Shown: positions 19,016-28,783 of the stretch, in pieces
Position numbering within the stretch: position 1 is the first letter of the stretch
How the letters are laid out: every line of letters begins with the position of its first letter
From: Nodosilinea sp. WJT8-NPBG4
GTDB lineage: Bacteria; Cyanobacteriota; Cyanobacteriia; Phormidesmidales; Phormidesmidaceae
Length of the DNA stretch: 64,000 nt
Assembly (NCBI GenBank): GCA_019359285.1
Contig: JAHHHQ010000058.1
Coordinates: forward strand, 1-64,000
Direction: 5' to 3'
Made by a program: the position numbers and the translations under genes
Notes under the pieces: model-generated
What the model saw: only the letters and a program-made list of their open reading frames with translations
What the model was told of the DNA's origin: nothing
Database searches by the model: none

Positions 19016-20233
19016 TCAGGCTAACACCGAGACTTCCTGAATCTCCTGCATCACCGCTTTCGGGTCGGGCAGCGTATCGGGATCGCCCACATAGATGCCC
19101 AGGGACCTGGCCACTTTCACCATGGTGCTGTCGGTTTCGACCGGGCTGGGGCAGGTGCCGTGCAGGTGGCACTCGCGCACGGTGGCAATCACATCGCTGA
19201 GGTCTTTGGAGCGGACGCGGCCCGCTTCCCACACCACCAAGCGGTTGTAGCGGCCTTCGGCGATTAGATCCACGGCTTTGCGGCCAAAGGCCGAGGCCAG
19301 CAGGCGATCGCTGGCGGTGGGGATGCCGCTGCGCTGAATATGGCCTAGCACCATGGCACGGGTTTCGACGCGATCCATGTCGCAGTAGGCGGTGTCGCCG
19401 GTTTGGCAGAGGGTGCGGCTGCGATCGGCGATCGCCGTAGCTAGAGATTCGCCAATCAGGTGCTTGGGTTTGCCGTCCTCGCCGTGGACGCCCTCGGCCA
19501 CCACCACCAGGGCAAACTTGCGGCCCCGCTGTCGCAGATCGGCAATGTGCTGGCAGATCTGGGTGACCACAAGGGGGCTCAGATCAGGCACCAGTTCGGG
19601 AATGAGAATGACGTCGGCCCCGCCCGCAATGCCGCCGTGGAGAGCTAAATGCCCGGCATCGCGACCCATCACTTCGACCACCATGACGCGATCGTGGCTG
19701 GCGGCGGTAAAGGTGAGGTCGTAAAGGGCGCTGTTTACCGTCTGCACCGCCGTGTTAAACCCGATGGATTTTTCGGTAAACGGTACGTCGTTGTCGATGG
19801 TTTTGGGAATGCCAATCAGGTTCCAACCGCCGCGCTGGGCCAGGTCATAGATGATGTCGAGGCTGCCGTCGCCGCCGATCGCGATCAGGGCGTCAAGGTT
19901 GAGTTTCTCGTAGCCCGCCAAAATTTTGCTGATCTGATCAGGCCCGTCGAAGCGGCTTTTGCTGAGCGAGCCCAAGATGGTGCCGCTAAGAAATTGCAGC
20001 ACGTCAAGCCCCTGCAAAATACCGGGGATATCGTAGCCGTGGTCGGTAAGCAGTAAGTGATCAGGCTCGTACTGACCTTCGGCCACCTGCATAAAGCCAT
20101 CGGTGCTATAGGGTATGCCAATGACATCCCACCCGCGCCGGTTAGCGCATTTAACCACTGCTCGAATAACGGCGTTGAGACCGGGGCAGTCGCCGCCGCT
20201 AGTGAGAATGCCAATGCGCTGAATGGATGTCAT
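19016..20233 (-). CDS. pfkA: 6-phosphofructokinase (PfkA family)
   Basis: 405 residues. Motifs: GILTSGGDCPGLNAVIR (phosphate-donor loop), IAIGGDGSLDI, GIPKTIDNDV (catalytic Asp region), VMVVEVMGRDAGHLALHGG and VETRAMVLGHIQRSG. It phosphorylates fructose-6-phosphate to fructose-1,6-bisphosphate in glycolysis. GGDGS favours ATP over pyrophosphate, but the Lys in PKTIDND is shared with group III and PPi-type enzymes, so donor specificity cannot be settled from sequence. The length exceeds the 320-aa bacterial PfkA because of a C-terminal extension common in this clade. Single gene. Confidence 0.92.
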   Translation of the reverse strand: MTSIQRIGILTSGGDCPGLNAVIRAVVKCANRRGWDVIGIPYSTDGFMQVAEGQYEPDHLLLTDHGYDIPGILQGLDVLQFLSGTILGSLSKSRFDGPDQISKILAGYEKLNLDALIAIGGDGSLDIIYDLAQRGGWNLIGIPKTIDNDVPFTEKSIGFNTAVQTVNSALYDLTFTAASHDRVMVVEVMGRDAGHLALHGGIAGGADVILIPELVPDLSPLVVTQICQHIADLRQRGRKFALVVVAEGVHGEDGKPKHLIGESLATAIADRSRTLCQTGDTAYCDMDRVETRAMVLGHIQRSGIPTASDRLLASAFGRKAVDLIAEGRYNRLVVWEAGRVRSKDLSDVIATVRECHLHGTCPSPVETDSTMVKVARSLGIYVGDPDTLPDPKAVMQEIQEVSVLA

Positions 20234-20326
20234 AGAACGGTGTCCGAAAGGCTGATCTCCTCAATCCTCAAGCTAATCGAGCCTTGAGAATTACCTTCTT
20301 CAACAGTCTTAACGGAGAATAATCTT

Positions 20327-20815
20327 CTACATACACAGGTTGGTAGACCACTCTTGGGAGCCCCGGTCGGGTTGGCAGCGCACTTGGCTGCCGGCCCAGT
20401 CGAGCCGCCACTGGTCGCCCTCGGGCACAAACTCTAGGCGGTAGCGCGCGCCGTTAACAGAGTCATCGGCGAGGCCGGTTTGCGTGAGAATCACCAGAGA
20501 CTGATCGTCGGTTTGCTCTACCAGTTCAACCTTTTCCTCAAAGTTGCCTTCCCCCGGCTCGGTGCTGCCAAAGGCGGCAAGGGCTACTTCGGTGGGCTCT
20601 TCGCCGACGGCCCCACCAGGCACGGGCACTTCGGTGTAGTCGGCGCGATCGCCAGCGACGACGGCATCACTGTCTGGTGCGTCGGCGACGGGGGCTTCGG
20701 CTTCGGTGGTGGTGTCTGCCTCAGTGTCTGGGGTGGTGGCCGTGGGCTGACAGGCGACCAAGGTGATCAACAGTGCACTGGCGGCTAGGGCAGAAAGGAC
20801 GAAGGTTTTAAGCAT
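20327..20815 (-). CDS. Putative lipoprotein
   Basis: 162 residues with a signal peptide ending in the lipobox LITLVAC (Cys22), then a Thr/Glu/Asp-rich spacer (TEADTTTEAEAPVADAPDSD) and a folded C-terminal domain with YRLEFVPEGDQWRLDWAGSQ and a Cys pair (VRCQPDRGSQ...NLCM). The C-terminal half resembles small cyanobacterial lipoproteins of unknown role. It would be lipid-anchored at the outer face of the plasma membrane or outer membrane. It lies 93 bp upstream of pfkA on the same strand, perhaps separately transcribed. Confidence 0.8.
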   Translation of the reverse strand: MLKTFVLSALAASALLITLVACQPTATTPDTEADTTTEAEAPVADAPDSDAVVAGDRADYTEVPVPGGAVGEEPTEVALAAFGSTEPGEGNFEEKVELVEQTDDQSLVILTQTGLADDSVNGARYRLEFVPEGDQWRLDWAGSQVRCQPDRGSQEWSTNLCM

Positions 20816-21228
20816 GCTTTTATTTCGGTAAGGGCTTAGTGATGTATTTAGGACAACAAAATACTGAGAATATAGGACGATAACGGCTCTGCGAACGCCG
20901 TTGTTAATTACCGAAACCTTTAGTCAGCGAAAAACTTTAGTGAGCGAGAGTTAGAAATCAAGTATTAGATAACGCAGGATAGCCGTCTCGGCAATTCAAA
21001 AGCAGGCAAGCTGCCCAGCTACAAAATGGTGAGGTGGAAGGCGGGCGATCGCATCCCAAACACACCTCAGAAATATCATTATCCCACAATGAGACTCAAT
21101 TGTATTTTAATTGGTCTCATTTGAATGCTTAGCAGACTTATTATAAGACTGTTGAGATGCAAAGAAGTTCCGCCTCGGTTCAGGGTCACTCAGAGGGATG
21201 CTTTTTGAGCTAGACCGCTTACTATGGC
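20816..21228. promoter_or_regulatory. 413-bp intergenic region with a GAGAC/GTCTC palindrome
   Basis: No gene is apparent. AATGAGACTCAATT (21088-21101) and AATTGGTCTCATT (21109-21121) form a near-perfect inverted repeat around TATTTT. They are followed by GCAGACTTATTATAAGACTG (21129-21148) with two further AGAC/GTCT-like half-sites. Placed 110-140 nt before an unknown gene, it could be an operator or a mobile-element end. The motif recurs elsewhere in the window. Confidence 0.5.
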
Positions 21229-22335
21229 ATGAGTTCAAACAGCCATTTCACCCAAAAGGGTCTACTTTCCATGACTTTGCCCTTTGACGCTGCCCCAAGC
21301 CAGGTGCGAATTGAGCGATTTTGGCAGCTGCCCGCCAGCTTTGGCATGGAGCGCAATGCCTACCACAATTATCTAAACGAGATCGTCAGCGATCGCTATG
21401 CGTTGATCAAGGGGTTGCAACTGCTGCGCGACGAGCTGCAATTTGCTGGGGCCAGCCCGACGGACATTCAGGCCTGCGGAGCCGACATGAATTTACCCAG
21501 CGCGGTGACAACGCTGGCCTATACAAACTGCGGCGATCGCATCCACCAGGGCGAAGCGACGAAGCGCTATCGCGATGTGGTAGCCTCTCGGTTTGCGACC
21601 CTATCGGAGATTGGTGAACTCAAGCTGGAGGCGTTTTTCCCCGCCGGGGGTGGCACCGACAATGGAGCTACCCTGGCCCACGTTACCGTAGCTCACGAGC
21701 TGGATGAGAAGCTCAAGCGGCGGGTCTATGAGGGCAACCCGGAGTCGATTTCCCTGGTGGCGATCGATCTCAAAACCCACGTGGGGCGCATTCAAGAAGA
21801 TGGCAAGCAGGTCTATGGCAAAACCCGCGAGTCTCCCTGGCGGGAACCTCGAGCGGCTTGTGGTGCGATCGTGGGGGCACTGACGAATTATCAGTCAGAG
21901 AATTTGATTCACCGCCGCATTCGCAACGATTTAGGAGAGCGCAATTTTCAGTTTCTATCTACCCAAGAAATTTTGACTGATGAAGGGGTCGATATCACCA
22001 TGGCGGTAGCGGCGGCGATCGTGGCGATTCGCGGCATTCGCAATACGGCGCTGGCCCTAGGACAAGAAATGGATGAGCGCGGCTTGGGCCATTTGACTGC
22101 CAGCACAACGGTGAACCGCCCCTCCCGGGATGACCTGGTAATTTATCTAGCTCGCGCGACGGTCTTCAACGGCATGGTGCGCATTCAAAGTTTGGGCACG
22201 GAGGCCAAACACTACGGAGGCAAGCTGGTGGGATACGCCGGAGAAAAGCGGCTCCAGATGCGCTACGACGACTGGGATGTTGAAGATGTGCCAGTCGAAG
22301 AAATTCCCTACAAGGTGCGGCTGTCGGGATTGTAA
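21229..22335 (+). CDS. Conserved hypothetical protein, 368 aa
   Basis: I do not recognise this protein. Start ATG 21229, or ATG 21271 (MTLPFDAAPSQVRIERFWQL) preceded by AAAGGG; the latter looks more natural. It is soluble, with no transmembrane or signal segments. Features seen: MERNAYHNYLNEIVSDRYAL, ACGADMNLPSAVTTLAYTNC, LEAFFPAGGGTDNGATLAHV, a central charged region, then an Ala-rich helix (VDITMAVAAAIVAIRGIRNT) and a C-terminal LGTEAKHYGGKLVGYAGEKR. A palindrome lies upstream and a hairpin immediately downstream. It is between pfkA and the fad cluster and shares strand with neither. Codon use matches the core genome. Confidence 0.6.
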   Translation: MSSNSHFTQKGLLSMTLPFDAAPSQVRIERFWQLPASFGMERNAYHNYLNEIVSDRYALIKGLQLLRDELQFAGASPTDIQACGADMNLPSAVTTLAYTNCGDRIHQGEATKRYRDVVASRFATLSEIGELKLEAFFPAGGGTDNGATLAHVTVAHELDEKLKRRVYEGNPESISLVAIDLKTHVGRIQEDGKQVYGKTRESPWREPRAACGAIVGALTNYQSENLIHRRIRNDLGERNFQFLSTQEILTDEGVDITMAVAAAIVAIRGIRNTALALGQEMDERGLGHLTASTTVNRPSRDDLVIYLARATVFNGMVRIQSLGTEAKHYGGKLVGYAGEKRLQMRYDDWDVEDVPVEEIPYKVRLSGL

Positions 22336-22383
22336 TAGGTGGCTGGTCGGTTCAGCGGCACCAGCTTGCCTTTAATCTTATTT

Positions 22384-22413
22384 TGGGACTCTCTTGAATC
22401 CAAAAGAGTCCCA
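22384..22413 (+). terminator. Hairpin after the 368-aa gene
   Basis: TGGGACTCTCTTG-AATC-CAAAAGAGTCCCA, 13-bp arms with one mismatch, begins 48 nt after the stop. No long T-run follows, so it may be a rho-independent-like or repeat hairpin between convergent genes. GTGAGTCTCAATAC just after it repeats the GAGAC motif seen upstream of the gene. Confidence 0.45.
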
Positions 22414-22454
22414 GATAGGTTTTCGTGAGTCTCAATACAAGAAGGACTTCATCC

Positions 22455-24791
22455 TCAATTAGACAGCAACGGCTGTGGTAGATCAATCAGATCCACTTTG
22501 CTGCCGGCCCCATACTCGTCAAAGGTGAAGGCATCGACCTGGATGGCGTCTTTACGGGCTTCATTTGCTACCGTCAGCAAATCCCATTCGATCTGGGTGA
22601 GCAGACCCGCCCGATGGGCTAGGGTCTCCAGAGATTCCGTTTGATTTGTGCTATCGATGGATAGCTGCCCGTCGCGGACAGCATCTTTGAAGCGACGGTG
22701 AATGGTGTCGGCCTGATGGCTGAGGCTGAGGGCTTGCTCTAGGCGGCCCAAGGCTTCGGTGGGGTCAGTGGGCAGATAGATGCCAGAGGTGAGGCGATCG
22801 CGCATGCCCCCCATCGTTTGCAAATCCTTCGCCACCTGGTGCCCCAGGCGATCGGCGGGAAGAGTCGCTAGAGGATTCAGCCGCAACCCCAGCAGCATCA
22901 ACGGTTTGACCAGGGCACCCGCGACAGGCAGCGACAGGTTGCTGACAATGCCCTCAAAGGCGGTTTGAATTTGAACAAGGCCATATTGGGCTGCCCATTC
23001 TACCGTTGCCAGGTCGGCGTCGGGTCGCCCTTCGGCCTCAAACCGGCGCAGCACGGCGCTAGTCAGGTAGAGCCAGGAAAGGGCATCGGCGTAGCGGCCA
23101 GTGATGTTTTCGTGACGCTTGAGGCTGCCGCCGTAGCAGATTAGAGCGATATCGGTGAGGACGGCGAAGGTGGCAGAGGCCCAGGAGAGTTTGCGGGAGT
23201 AGCGGGCGGTGGGGCCGCTGACGGGAGCTTTGGCCAGTCGCCCCTGGGTGAGGCCCAGCCCAATGGATCGCCCAACATTGTGAATAAACGCGCCAACATG
23301 GCCCCACAGCAGCTGGTCAAAGGCAACCCAATCGCTGTCGTAGAGAGCCTGAATTTCGTCGTAGAGATAGGGGTGGCAGCGGATGACGCCCTGACCGAAG
23401 ATCATCAAGGTGCGGGTGAGAATGTTGGCCCCCTCGACGGTGACGGCGATGGGGATGGCGGTATAGACGTTAGCCAGCAGGTTGCGCGGCCCCCGACAAA
23501 TGCCAGAACCGCCGAGGATATCCATGCCGTCGTTGACGATGGCGCGAGCTAGCTCGGTGCTTTGGTACTTTGCGATCGCGCTCACCACCGCCGGCTGCGC
23601 CCCACTATCTACAGCGCCACAGGTGTAGAGGCGAGCGGCATCGACGACATAGGTTAAACCGGCAATGCGGGCCAGAGGTTCTTCGACACCCTCGAAGCGA
23701 CCGATGGGCAAGCCGAACTGCTGGCGCACAACGCTGTGAGCGCTGGCCACCCGCGCCACCAGCTTGGCCACCCCCGTACATGTGGCGGGGAAGCTAATGC
23801 CTCGCCCGGCCGCCAGAGTCTGCATCAGCATCTTCCAGCCCTGGCCTGCCTGGGCAACGCCGCCGATGATCTGGTCGATGGGCAGCACTACATCGTGGCC
23901 CTCAATGGGGGAGTTAAAGAAGGGGACGCCCATGGGGTCGTGGCGATGGTCGATGACGACGCCCTGAGTTTCTCTCGGCACCAGGGCGCAGGTGATGCCC
24001 ACGTCATGCCCCAGACCCAGCAGATTGTCGGGGTCGTAGAGGCGAAAGGCGAGGCCGATCAGGGTGGCGATCGCCCCCAGCGTGATATACCGCTTCTTCC
24101 AGTTCAGCCGCAGATATAGCTGGCCGTCTTCTCCTTTAAATACTTCACCGCGAGAGGTGAGGCTGGCGGCATCAGACCCAGCCAGGGGCTCGGTCAGGGC
24201 AAAGCAGGGAATTTCTTCGCCAATTGCTAGTCGGGGCAGGTAGCGCGCCTTTTGCTCGGGCGTTCCATAGCGCAACAACAGCTTGGCTGGCCCCAATGAG
24301 TTGGTTACGCCGACTGTTGCTACATGGGTGAAGGAGCGGGAGGCCAGCTTCACCATCACAGCGCTGTAGGCCAGGTTCGAGAAGCCCAGGCCGCCAAACT
24401 CCTGAGGAATCATCATGCCGAAGAACTTCTCGTGCTTGAGAAACTTCCACACCTCGGGGGGCAGGTCTTTGCGCTGGTAGATCTCCCAGTCAGTCGCCAG
24501 CTGGCAAACCTGCTCCACCGGCCCATCGAGAAAGGTTTGCACGTCAGGCGGCACCTGGGGGTAGGGCTCGTTGAGCAGCCGTTGCCAGTCGGGCTGGCCA
24601 GAGAAGAATTCTCCCTCGACCCAGACTTGGCCTGCCTCGATCGCGGCCCGCTCGGTATCGGAGATTTTGGGCAGCTGTTTGCGAGCAACTTTGCCAAGCG
24701 GGGTTGAAATAAGACTTCGCCGGAGCGAAGGGACAGCGATTAAAAGGATAAGGATAATGGTGAGGGACAGAAGAAGTGTAGGTAGGAGCAT
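22455..24791 (-). CDS. fadE: Acyl-CoA dehydrogenase, FadE type
   Basis: 778 residues, about the length of E. coli FadE (814). An N-terminal membrane segment (LLPTLLLSLTIILILLIAVP) is followed by the acyl-CoA dehydrogenase domains: FFGMMIPQEFGGLGFSNLAY, CFALTEPLAGSDAASL (FAD/substrate loop), LAAGRGISFPATCTG and MDILGGSGICRGPRNLLANV, plus a C-terminal FadE extension. It catalyses the first oxidation of acyl-CoA to enoyl-CoA with FAD, probably at the membrane. Last gene of a minus-strand fadD-fadN-fadA-fadE cluster, an order like Bacillus fadN-fadA-fadE. Electron acceptor genes (etfAB) are not in the window. Confidence 0.93.
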   Translation of the reverse strand: MLLPTLLLSLTIILILLIAVPSLRRSLISTPLGKVARKQLPKISDTERAAIEAGQVWVEGEFFSGQPDWQRLLNEPYPQVPPDVQTFLDGPVEQVCQLATDWEIYQRKDLPPEVWKFLKHEKFFGMMIPQEFGGLGFSNLAYSAVMVKLASRSFTHVATVGVTNSLGPAKLLLRYGTPEQKARYLPRLAIGEEIPCFALTEPLAGSDAASLTSRGEVFKGEDGQLYLRLNWKKRYITLGAIATLIGLAFRLYDPDNLLGLGHDVGITCALVPRETQGVVIDHRHDPMGVPFFNSPIEGHDVVLPIDQIIGGVAQAGQGWKMLMQTLAAGRGISFPATCTGVAKLVARVASAHSVVRQQFGLPIGRFEGVEEPLARIAGLTYVVDAARLYTCGAVDSGAQPAVVSAIAKYQSTELARAIVNDGMDILGGSGICRGPRNLLANVYTAIPIAVTVEGANILTRTLMIFGQGVIRCHPYLYDEIQALYDSDWVAFDQLLWGHVGAFIHNVGRSIGLGLTQGRLAKAPVSGPTARYSRKLSWASATFAVLTDIALICYGGSLKRHENITGRYADALSWLYLTSAVLRRFEAEGRPDADLATVEWAAQYGLVQIQTAFEGIVSNLSLPVAGALVKPLMLLGLRLNPLATLPADRLGHQVAKDLQTMGGMRDRLTSGIYLPTDPTEALGRLEQALSLSHQADTIHRRFKDAVRDGQLSIDSTNQTESLETLAHRAGLLTQIEWDLLTVANEARKDAIQVDAFTFDEYGAGSKVDLIDLPQPLLSN

Positions 24792-25004
24792 AGTGGGCCT
24801 TGGGTGGTGGGAAGTTTTGAATTGGGGGAGGGTGCAGGGAGAAGAGTTTTGAGTTTTGAATTGCGGAGGGAGGAGAGCTTTGTAAGTTAGGCATCTTGCC
24901 TAATCGTGGACAGCCGAGACGGCTATCCCACCCTGTTGAGGCTTTGCTTGTTAGGTTTTGCTACGCGCCACCCAACCTACGCAACAACTCAAAACTCAAC
25001 ATTT

Positions 25005-26189
25005 TCATCGCACTAAGTTCTCAAATACCCCCGCTGCCCCCATGCCGCCGCCGACGCACATGGTCACCAGCCCATAGCGCGTGCCGCGTCGCTGCATTTC
25101 ATGGAGCAGAGTGGCGGTGAGCTTGGCACCGGAGCAGCCGAGGGGGTGCCCAAGGGCGATCGCACCGCCGTTGACGTTAACAATCTCTTCGTTCAAACCC
25201 AGTTCACGAATGACGGCGAGAGATTGAGCTGCGAAGGCTTCATTGAGCTCAATCAGGCCGATGTCGTCGAGGGTGAGGCCGACCTGCTTCAGCACTTTGG
25301 GGATGGCGGCGATGGGGCCAATGCCCATGATCTCGGGGGGCACTCCGGCGACGGCGAAGCCGAGCAGGCGACCCAGGGGCTGGAGACCGAGTTCGCGGAG
25401 GGTATTTTCGCCCATGACGACGGTAGCGGCGGCTCCGTCAGACATTTGGGAGGATGTCCCAGCGGTGACGGTGCCCTTGGCTTTGAAGACGGGTTTGAGC
25501 TGGGCCAGTGCCTCCAGGCTGGTGTCGGCGCGGGGGCCTTCGTCGGTGTCGAAGGTCAGCTCATGGGTGTGGGCCTGGCCGTCGAGGTACTCGGTGGTGC
25601 GCACGGTGACGGGGACGATTTCGGCTTTGAACCGACCGGATGCCTGGGCGGCAAGGGCTTTTTGGTGCGATCGCAGCCCAAAAGCATCCTGGTCGGCGCG
25701 GGAAACCTGGAAGCGATCGGCGACTTTCTCGGCGGTGAGGCCCATGGGAATGTAGGCGTCGGGCATCTCCCCAAACAGCTCGGTGCTAGGAGAAAACTGG
25801 TGCCCGCCCATGGGGATGATGCTCATAGACTCGACGCCGCCCGCTACGATCACATCGGCCTGGCCCCAGGCAATGGCTTGGGTGGCCATGGCAATAGATT
25901 GCAACCCCGAGGCACACAGTCTATTAACAGTGCAACCGGAGACCGAGTCGGGCAAACCCGCTCGCAAAGCAATTAGCCGGCCCAGGTTATACCCTTGCTC
26001 GGCCTCGGGCATGGCGCAGCCCATGATCACATCATCGATGTGGTCAGAGACAAGGGCGGGAATGTGAGCGATCGCGCCCCTTAAAGCCGCAGCTCCCAAA
26101 TCGTCGGGGCTGGTGTGGCGAAGGGTGCCTCGGGGCGCTTTGCCCACGGCGGTGCGGACGGTGCTGACGATGTAGGCGGTGGTGTTCAT
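25005..26189 (-). CDS. fadA: Acetyl-CoA C-acyltransferase (3-ketoacyl-CoA thiolase)
   Basis: 394 residues with the three thiolase signatures: [19 protein letters not shown] (acyl-accepting Cys at about 92), [20 protein letters not shown] (His) and [18 protein letters not shown] (second Cys). The N-terminal [20 protein letters not shown] is typical of degradative thiolases. It cleaves 3-ketoacyl-CoA to acetyl-CoA and a shortened acyl-CoA, the last step of the cycle. It sits between fadN and fadE with spacings of about 110 and 215 bp that hold low-complexity repeats. Confidence 0.94.
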   Translation of the reverse strand: MNTTAYIVSTVRTAVGKAPRGTLRHTSPDDLGAAALRGAIAHIPALVSDHIDDVIMGCAMPEAEQGYNLGRLIALRAGLPDSVSGCTVNRLCASGLQSIAMATQAIAWGQADVIVAGGVESMSIIPMGGHQFSPSTELFGEMPDAYIPMGLTAEKVADRFQVSRADQDAFGLRSHQKALAAQASGRFKAEIVPVTVRTTEYLDGQAHTHELTFDTDEGPRADTSLEALAQLKPVFKAKGTVTAGTSSQMSDGAAATVVMGENTLRELGLQPLGRLLGFAVAGVPPEIMGIGPIAAIPKVLKQVGLTLDDIGLIELNEAFAAQSLAVIRELGLNEEIVNVNGGAIALGHPLGCSGAKLTATLLHEMQRRGTRYGLVTMCVGGGMGAAGVFENLVR

Positions 26190-26198
26190 GGCTAGAGT

Positions 26199-26270
26199 CT
26201 GGGATGAGGGGATGGGGGGATGAGGGAGATAGGGAAGATAAGGGAGATGAGGGGGGGGTTAGGTTAAAAT
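26199..26270. repeat. Purine-rich low-complexity repeat in the fadN-fadA gap
   Basis: Irregular tandem units of GGGGAT/GGGAGATA/GAGGG on the plus strand (for example GAGGGAGATAGGGAAGATAA). Related runs occur at 28690-28760, 28826-28870 and, weakly, 24800-24880, all inside the fad cluster. Confidence 0.6.
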
Positions 26271-26300
26271 CTTCCTCACCTTCCTCGCCTCTCCACTTCC

Positions 26301-28673
26301 CTAGTTCCTTAGGGGTTTCTTCGTCTTCAACATGTGCAGTAGGCGCTCTTTGGTCTTGGGTTCGTCGATTAGCGGCAGGAAATTGTCGCGTTCGAGGTTC
26401 AGTAGGTAGGTCTCATCCACGGCGGCGGGGACGGTGAGGTCACCGCCGGTGAGGACGTAGGCGAGGCGGTTAGCGAGGCTGCGATCGTAGTCGCTGATAT
26501 AGCTACCCGCGTGCATGACGTAGGCCATGTGTTCGAGGATGGCGCGGGCGGGTTGGCCGAGGACGGGGATGGGCTGGCGGGGCGGGGGCGCGTAGCCCAT
26601 GTGGTGCAGGCAGAGCACTTCTTGTTTGGCGGCGTAGAGGCGGCGATCGCCATTCATCACGATCTGGGTGGTAGCGGGCAAGAAGCCTAGCTCGATGCCT
26701 TCGTGGGCACTGTTAGAGACTTGGGCCATGCCGACGGTGCGAAATACCTGCTTCAGCCAGGGCAGAATGTCGGCGGGTTCGTCGGAGATGGCGCGCTGAC
26801 CGGCCCAGCGGGCGAGACGCATGAGGCCGCCCCCAGCGGGAATGAGCCCGACGCCGAGTTCCACCAGACCGATGTAGGTTTCGGCGTCGGCGACCACGTG
26901 GGGGCAGGCCATAGCGAGTTCGCAGCCGCCCCCCAGCGCCCGCCCCTGAATAGCAGCAACCACGGGTTTAGGGAAGTAGTAAATGCGCTGCACCAGGGTC
27001 TGGACGTCATGGAGCAGCTTGGCAATGGTGCGATGGTTGCGGTTGAGGGGGTTGAGGTTTTCCCACTGGGCGATTTTGCCCACCTCAGCCAGGTTGATGC
27101 CGACGCAGAAGTTGGGGCCTTCATTACCGATCACCATGCCGTGGTAGTTGTCGTGGGCGGCCAGCCAGTCGAGGGCGGCACCCAAGCCCTCGACCACTTT
27201 GGTGCTGAGGGTGTTGGCCTTAGAGCGAAACTCGAACAGCGTAACCCCGTCTCCGGCATCGAGTAAAGCGGCCTCGCTGTTGTGCCATAGCGGTGTCTTA
27301 GCCTTTAAATCGACTAGATGGAGTTCATGGCTAGGAATTTCTAGGGAGACATAGCTTTCACCGGGCACATAGACGGTGGGCGTGGTGATAGCCGGGTCGG
27401 CACTGTAGAAGCCCGTAGCGCCAGTTGCCTGCATGGGCTTTAACCAGGAGGGCAGCGTTAGCCCAGCTTGGGTCATGTCCTGAATGACCCGGTCAAGACC
27501 TAGGGCATCCCAGATGGCGAAGGGCCCCATCTCCCAGCCAAAGCCCCAGGACATGGCGCGATCGATGTCAGCCGGGCTGTCGGCAATTTCGGGGATGCGG
27601 TTAGCGCTGTAGGCCAGGGTTTCAAGCATGGTCTGGCGGAAGAAATCTCCGGCGCGACTCCGCTCTTTATATAAACGACGCAGCCGTTCAGCTAAATCCT
27701 GTTTCTTCAGCCCGTCCAAATTCCCCAGGTTGACCGGGCACGGCGAGTCATAGCCAAAGGTTTGAGGGTTCAGCGAGCGAATCTCGCCATCTACTTTTTT
27801 GTAAAAACCCTGACCTGACTTGGCCCCCAGGGTGCCAGTAGCCACCAGCTTGCGCATCAGCTCGGGGGGCTGAAACAGCTCGCGCCGCTCGTCGTGGGGA
27901 ATGGCGGGATAGAGGTTATCGGCGACATAGAGCAGCGTGTCGAGCCCCACCAAATCTGCTGTGCGGAAGGTGGCCGATTTGGGTCGCCCTACCAGACTGC
28001 CGGTGAGGGTGTCGATCTCTTCGATGGTGTAATCGCCGCGAATAAAGGAGCGCAAACCCAGCATCGACACAAAAACGCCGATGCGGTTGGCAATGAAGTT
28101 GGGGGTATCTTTGGCAACAACGATGCCTTTGCCCAGGCGATCGCGACCAAACGCGGCTACGCGATTGATCACGGCAGAGTCGGTATCGGCGGTGGGAATG
28201 AGTTCTAGCAGTTTTAGGTAGCGGGGCGGGTTAAAGAAGTGGGTACCCAAAAACCGCTTTCTGAAGGATTTTGATCGCCCCTCAGCCACTTGGCGAATCA
28301 GCAGCCCGCTGGTGTTGGTAGAAATCACTGCGTTTGGGCCAACGGTGCGCTCAATCCGCGCAAACAACTCCTGCTTGACAGTGAGGTTTTCGACCACCGC
28401 TTCAATCACCCAATCTACCGTGGACAGGCGATCGAAATGTTCTTCGTAGTTGCCTAGAATGACGCGCTTCACCGCTTGCTGACTGTAGAAAATTGGCGGC
28501 GACTGCTTGCAAGCTTTTTTGAAGGCTCCTTCTACCAGGTCGTTTTTGCTGCCTTTTTGAGAGGGCAGTTCTAATAGGTGAACCGTGAGCCCGGCATTGG
28601 CCAGGTGAGCCGCAATTTGGGTACCCATGACCCCGGCTCCGAGGACAGCAGCGGTTTGGAAGGGTGTTTGCAT
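26301..28673 (-). CDS. fadN: 3-hydroxyacyl-CoA dehydrogenase/enoyl-CoA hydratase bifunctional protein
   Basis: 790 residues from ATG 28671-28673 with GGAGCC 5 nt upstream; an upstream in-frame codon at 28820 would translate repeat DNA. The N-terminal half is a hydroxyacyl-CoA dehydrogenase (AAVLGAGVMGTQIAAHLANA NAD loop; VISTNTSGLLIRQVAEG; FLGTHFFNPPRYLKLLELIP). The C-terminal half is an enoyl-CoA hydratase (GMVIGNEGPNFCVGINLAEV, VVAAIQGRALGGGCELAMAC, LVELGVGLIPAGGGLMRLAR). This dehydrogenase-first order matches Bacillus FadN (789 aa) and is the reverse of E. coli FadB. It performs the hydration and second oxidation of beta-oxidation. Confidence 0.93.
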   Translation of the reverse strand: MQTPFQTAAVLGAGVMGTQIAAHLANAGLTVHLLELPSQKGSKNDLVEGAFKKACKQSPPIFYSQQAVKRVILGNYEEHFDRLSTVDWVIEAVVENLTVKQELFARIERTVGPNAVISTNTSGLLIRQVAEGRSKSFRKRFLGTHFFNPPRYLKLLELIPTADTDSAVINRVAAFGRDRLGKGIVVAKDTPNFIANRIGVFVSMLGLRSFIRGDYTIEEIDTLTGSLVGRPKSATFRTADLVGLDTLLYVADNLYPAIPHDERRELFQPPELMRKLVATGTLGAKSGQGFYKKVDGEIRSLNPQTFGYDSPCPVNLGNLDGLKKQDLAERLRRLYKERSRAGDFFRQTMLETLAYSANRIPEIADSPADIDRAMSWGFGWEMGPFAIWDALGLDRVIQDMTQAGLTLPSWLKPMQATGATGFYSADPAITTPTVYVPGESYVSLEIPSHELHLVDLKAKTPLWHNSEAALLDAGDGVTLFEFRSKANTLSTKVVEGLGAALDWLAAHDNYHGMVIGNEGPNFCVGINLAEVGKIAQWENLNPLNRNHRTIAKLLHDVQTLVQRIYYFPKPVVAAIQGRALGGGCELAMACPHVVADAETYIGLVELGVGLIPAGGGLMRLARWAGQRAISDEPADILPWLKQVFRTVGMAQVSNSAHEGIELGFLPATTQIVMNGDRRLYAAKQEVLCLHHMGYAPPPRQPIPVLGQPARAILEHMAYVMHAGSYISDYDRSLANRLAYVLTGGDLTVPAAVDETYLLNLERDNFLPLIDEPKTKERLLHMLKTKKPLRN

Positions 28674-28684
28674 GGTTGGCTCCT

Positions 28685-28765
28685 TGATTTGGCGTAGTTG
28701 GAGGGGAGGTAGGGGAGGTGAGGGAGATAAGGAAGGTAAGGAAGGTAGGGAGTGATGGCTTATTC
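28685..28765. repeat. Purine-rich low-complexity repeat upstream of fadN
   Basis: GGAGGGGAGGTAGGGGAGGT, then GAGGGAGATAAGGAAGGTAA and similar units. It shares composition with 26199-26270. It fills the fadD-fadN gap, and a reverse-oriented relative at 28826-28870 encodes the Gly/Glu/Asp-rich tail of the fadD product. Confidence 0.55.
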
Positions 28766-28783
28766 TGATCTTTAGATCGCCTT

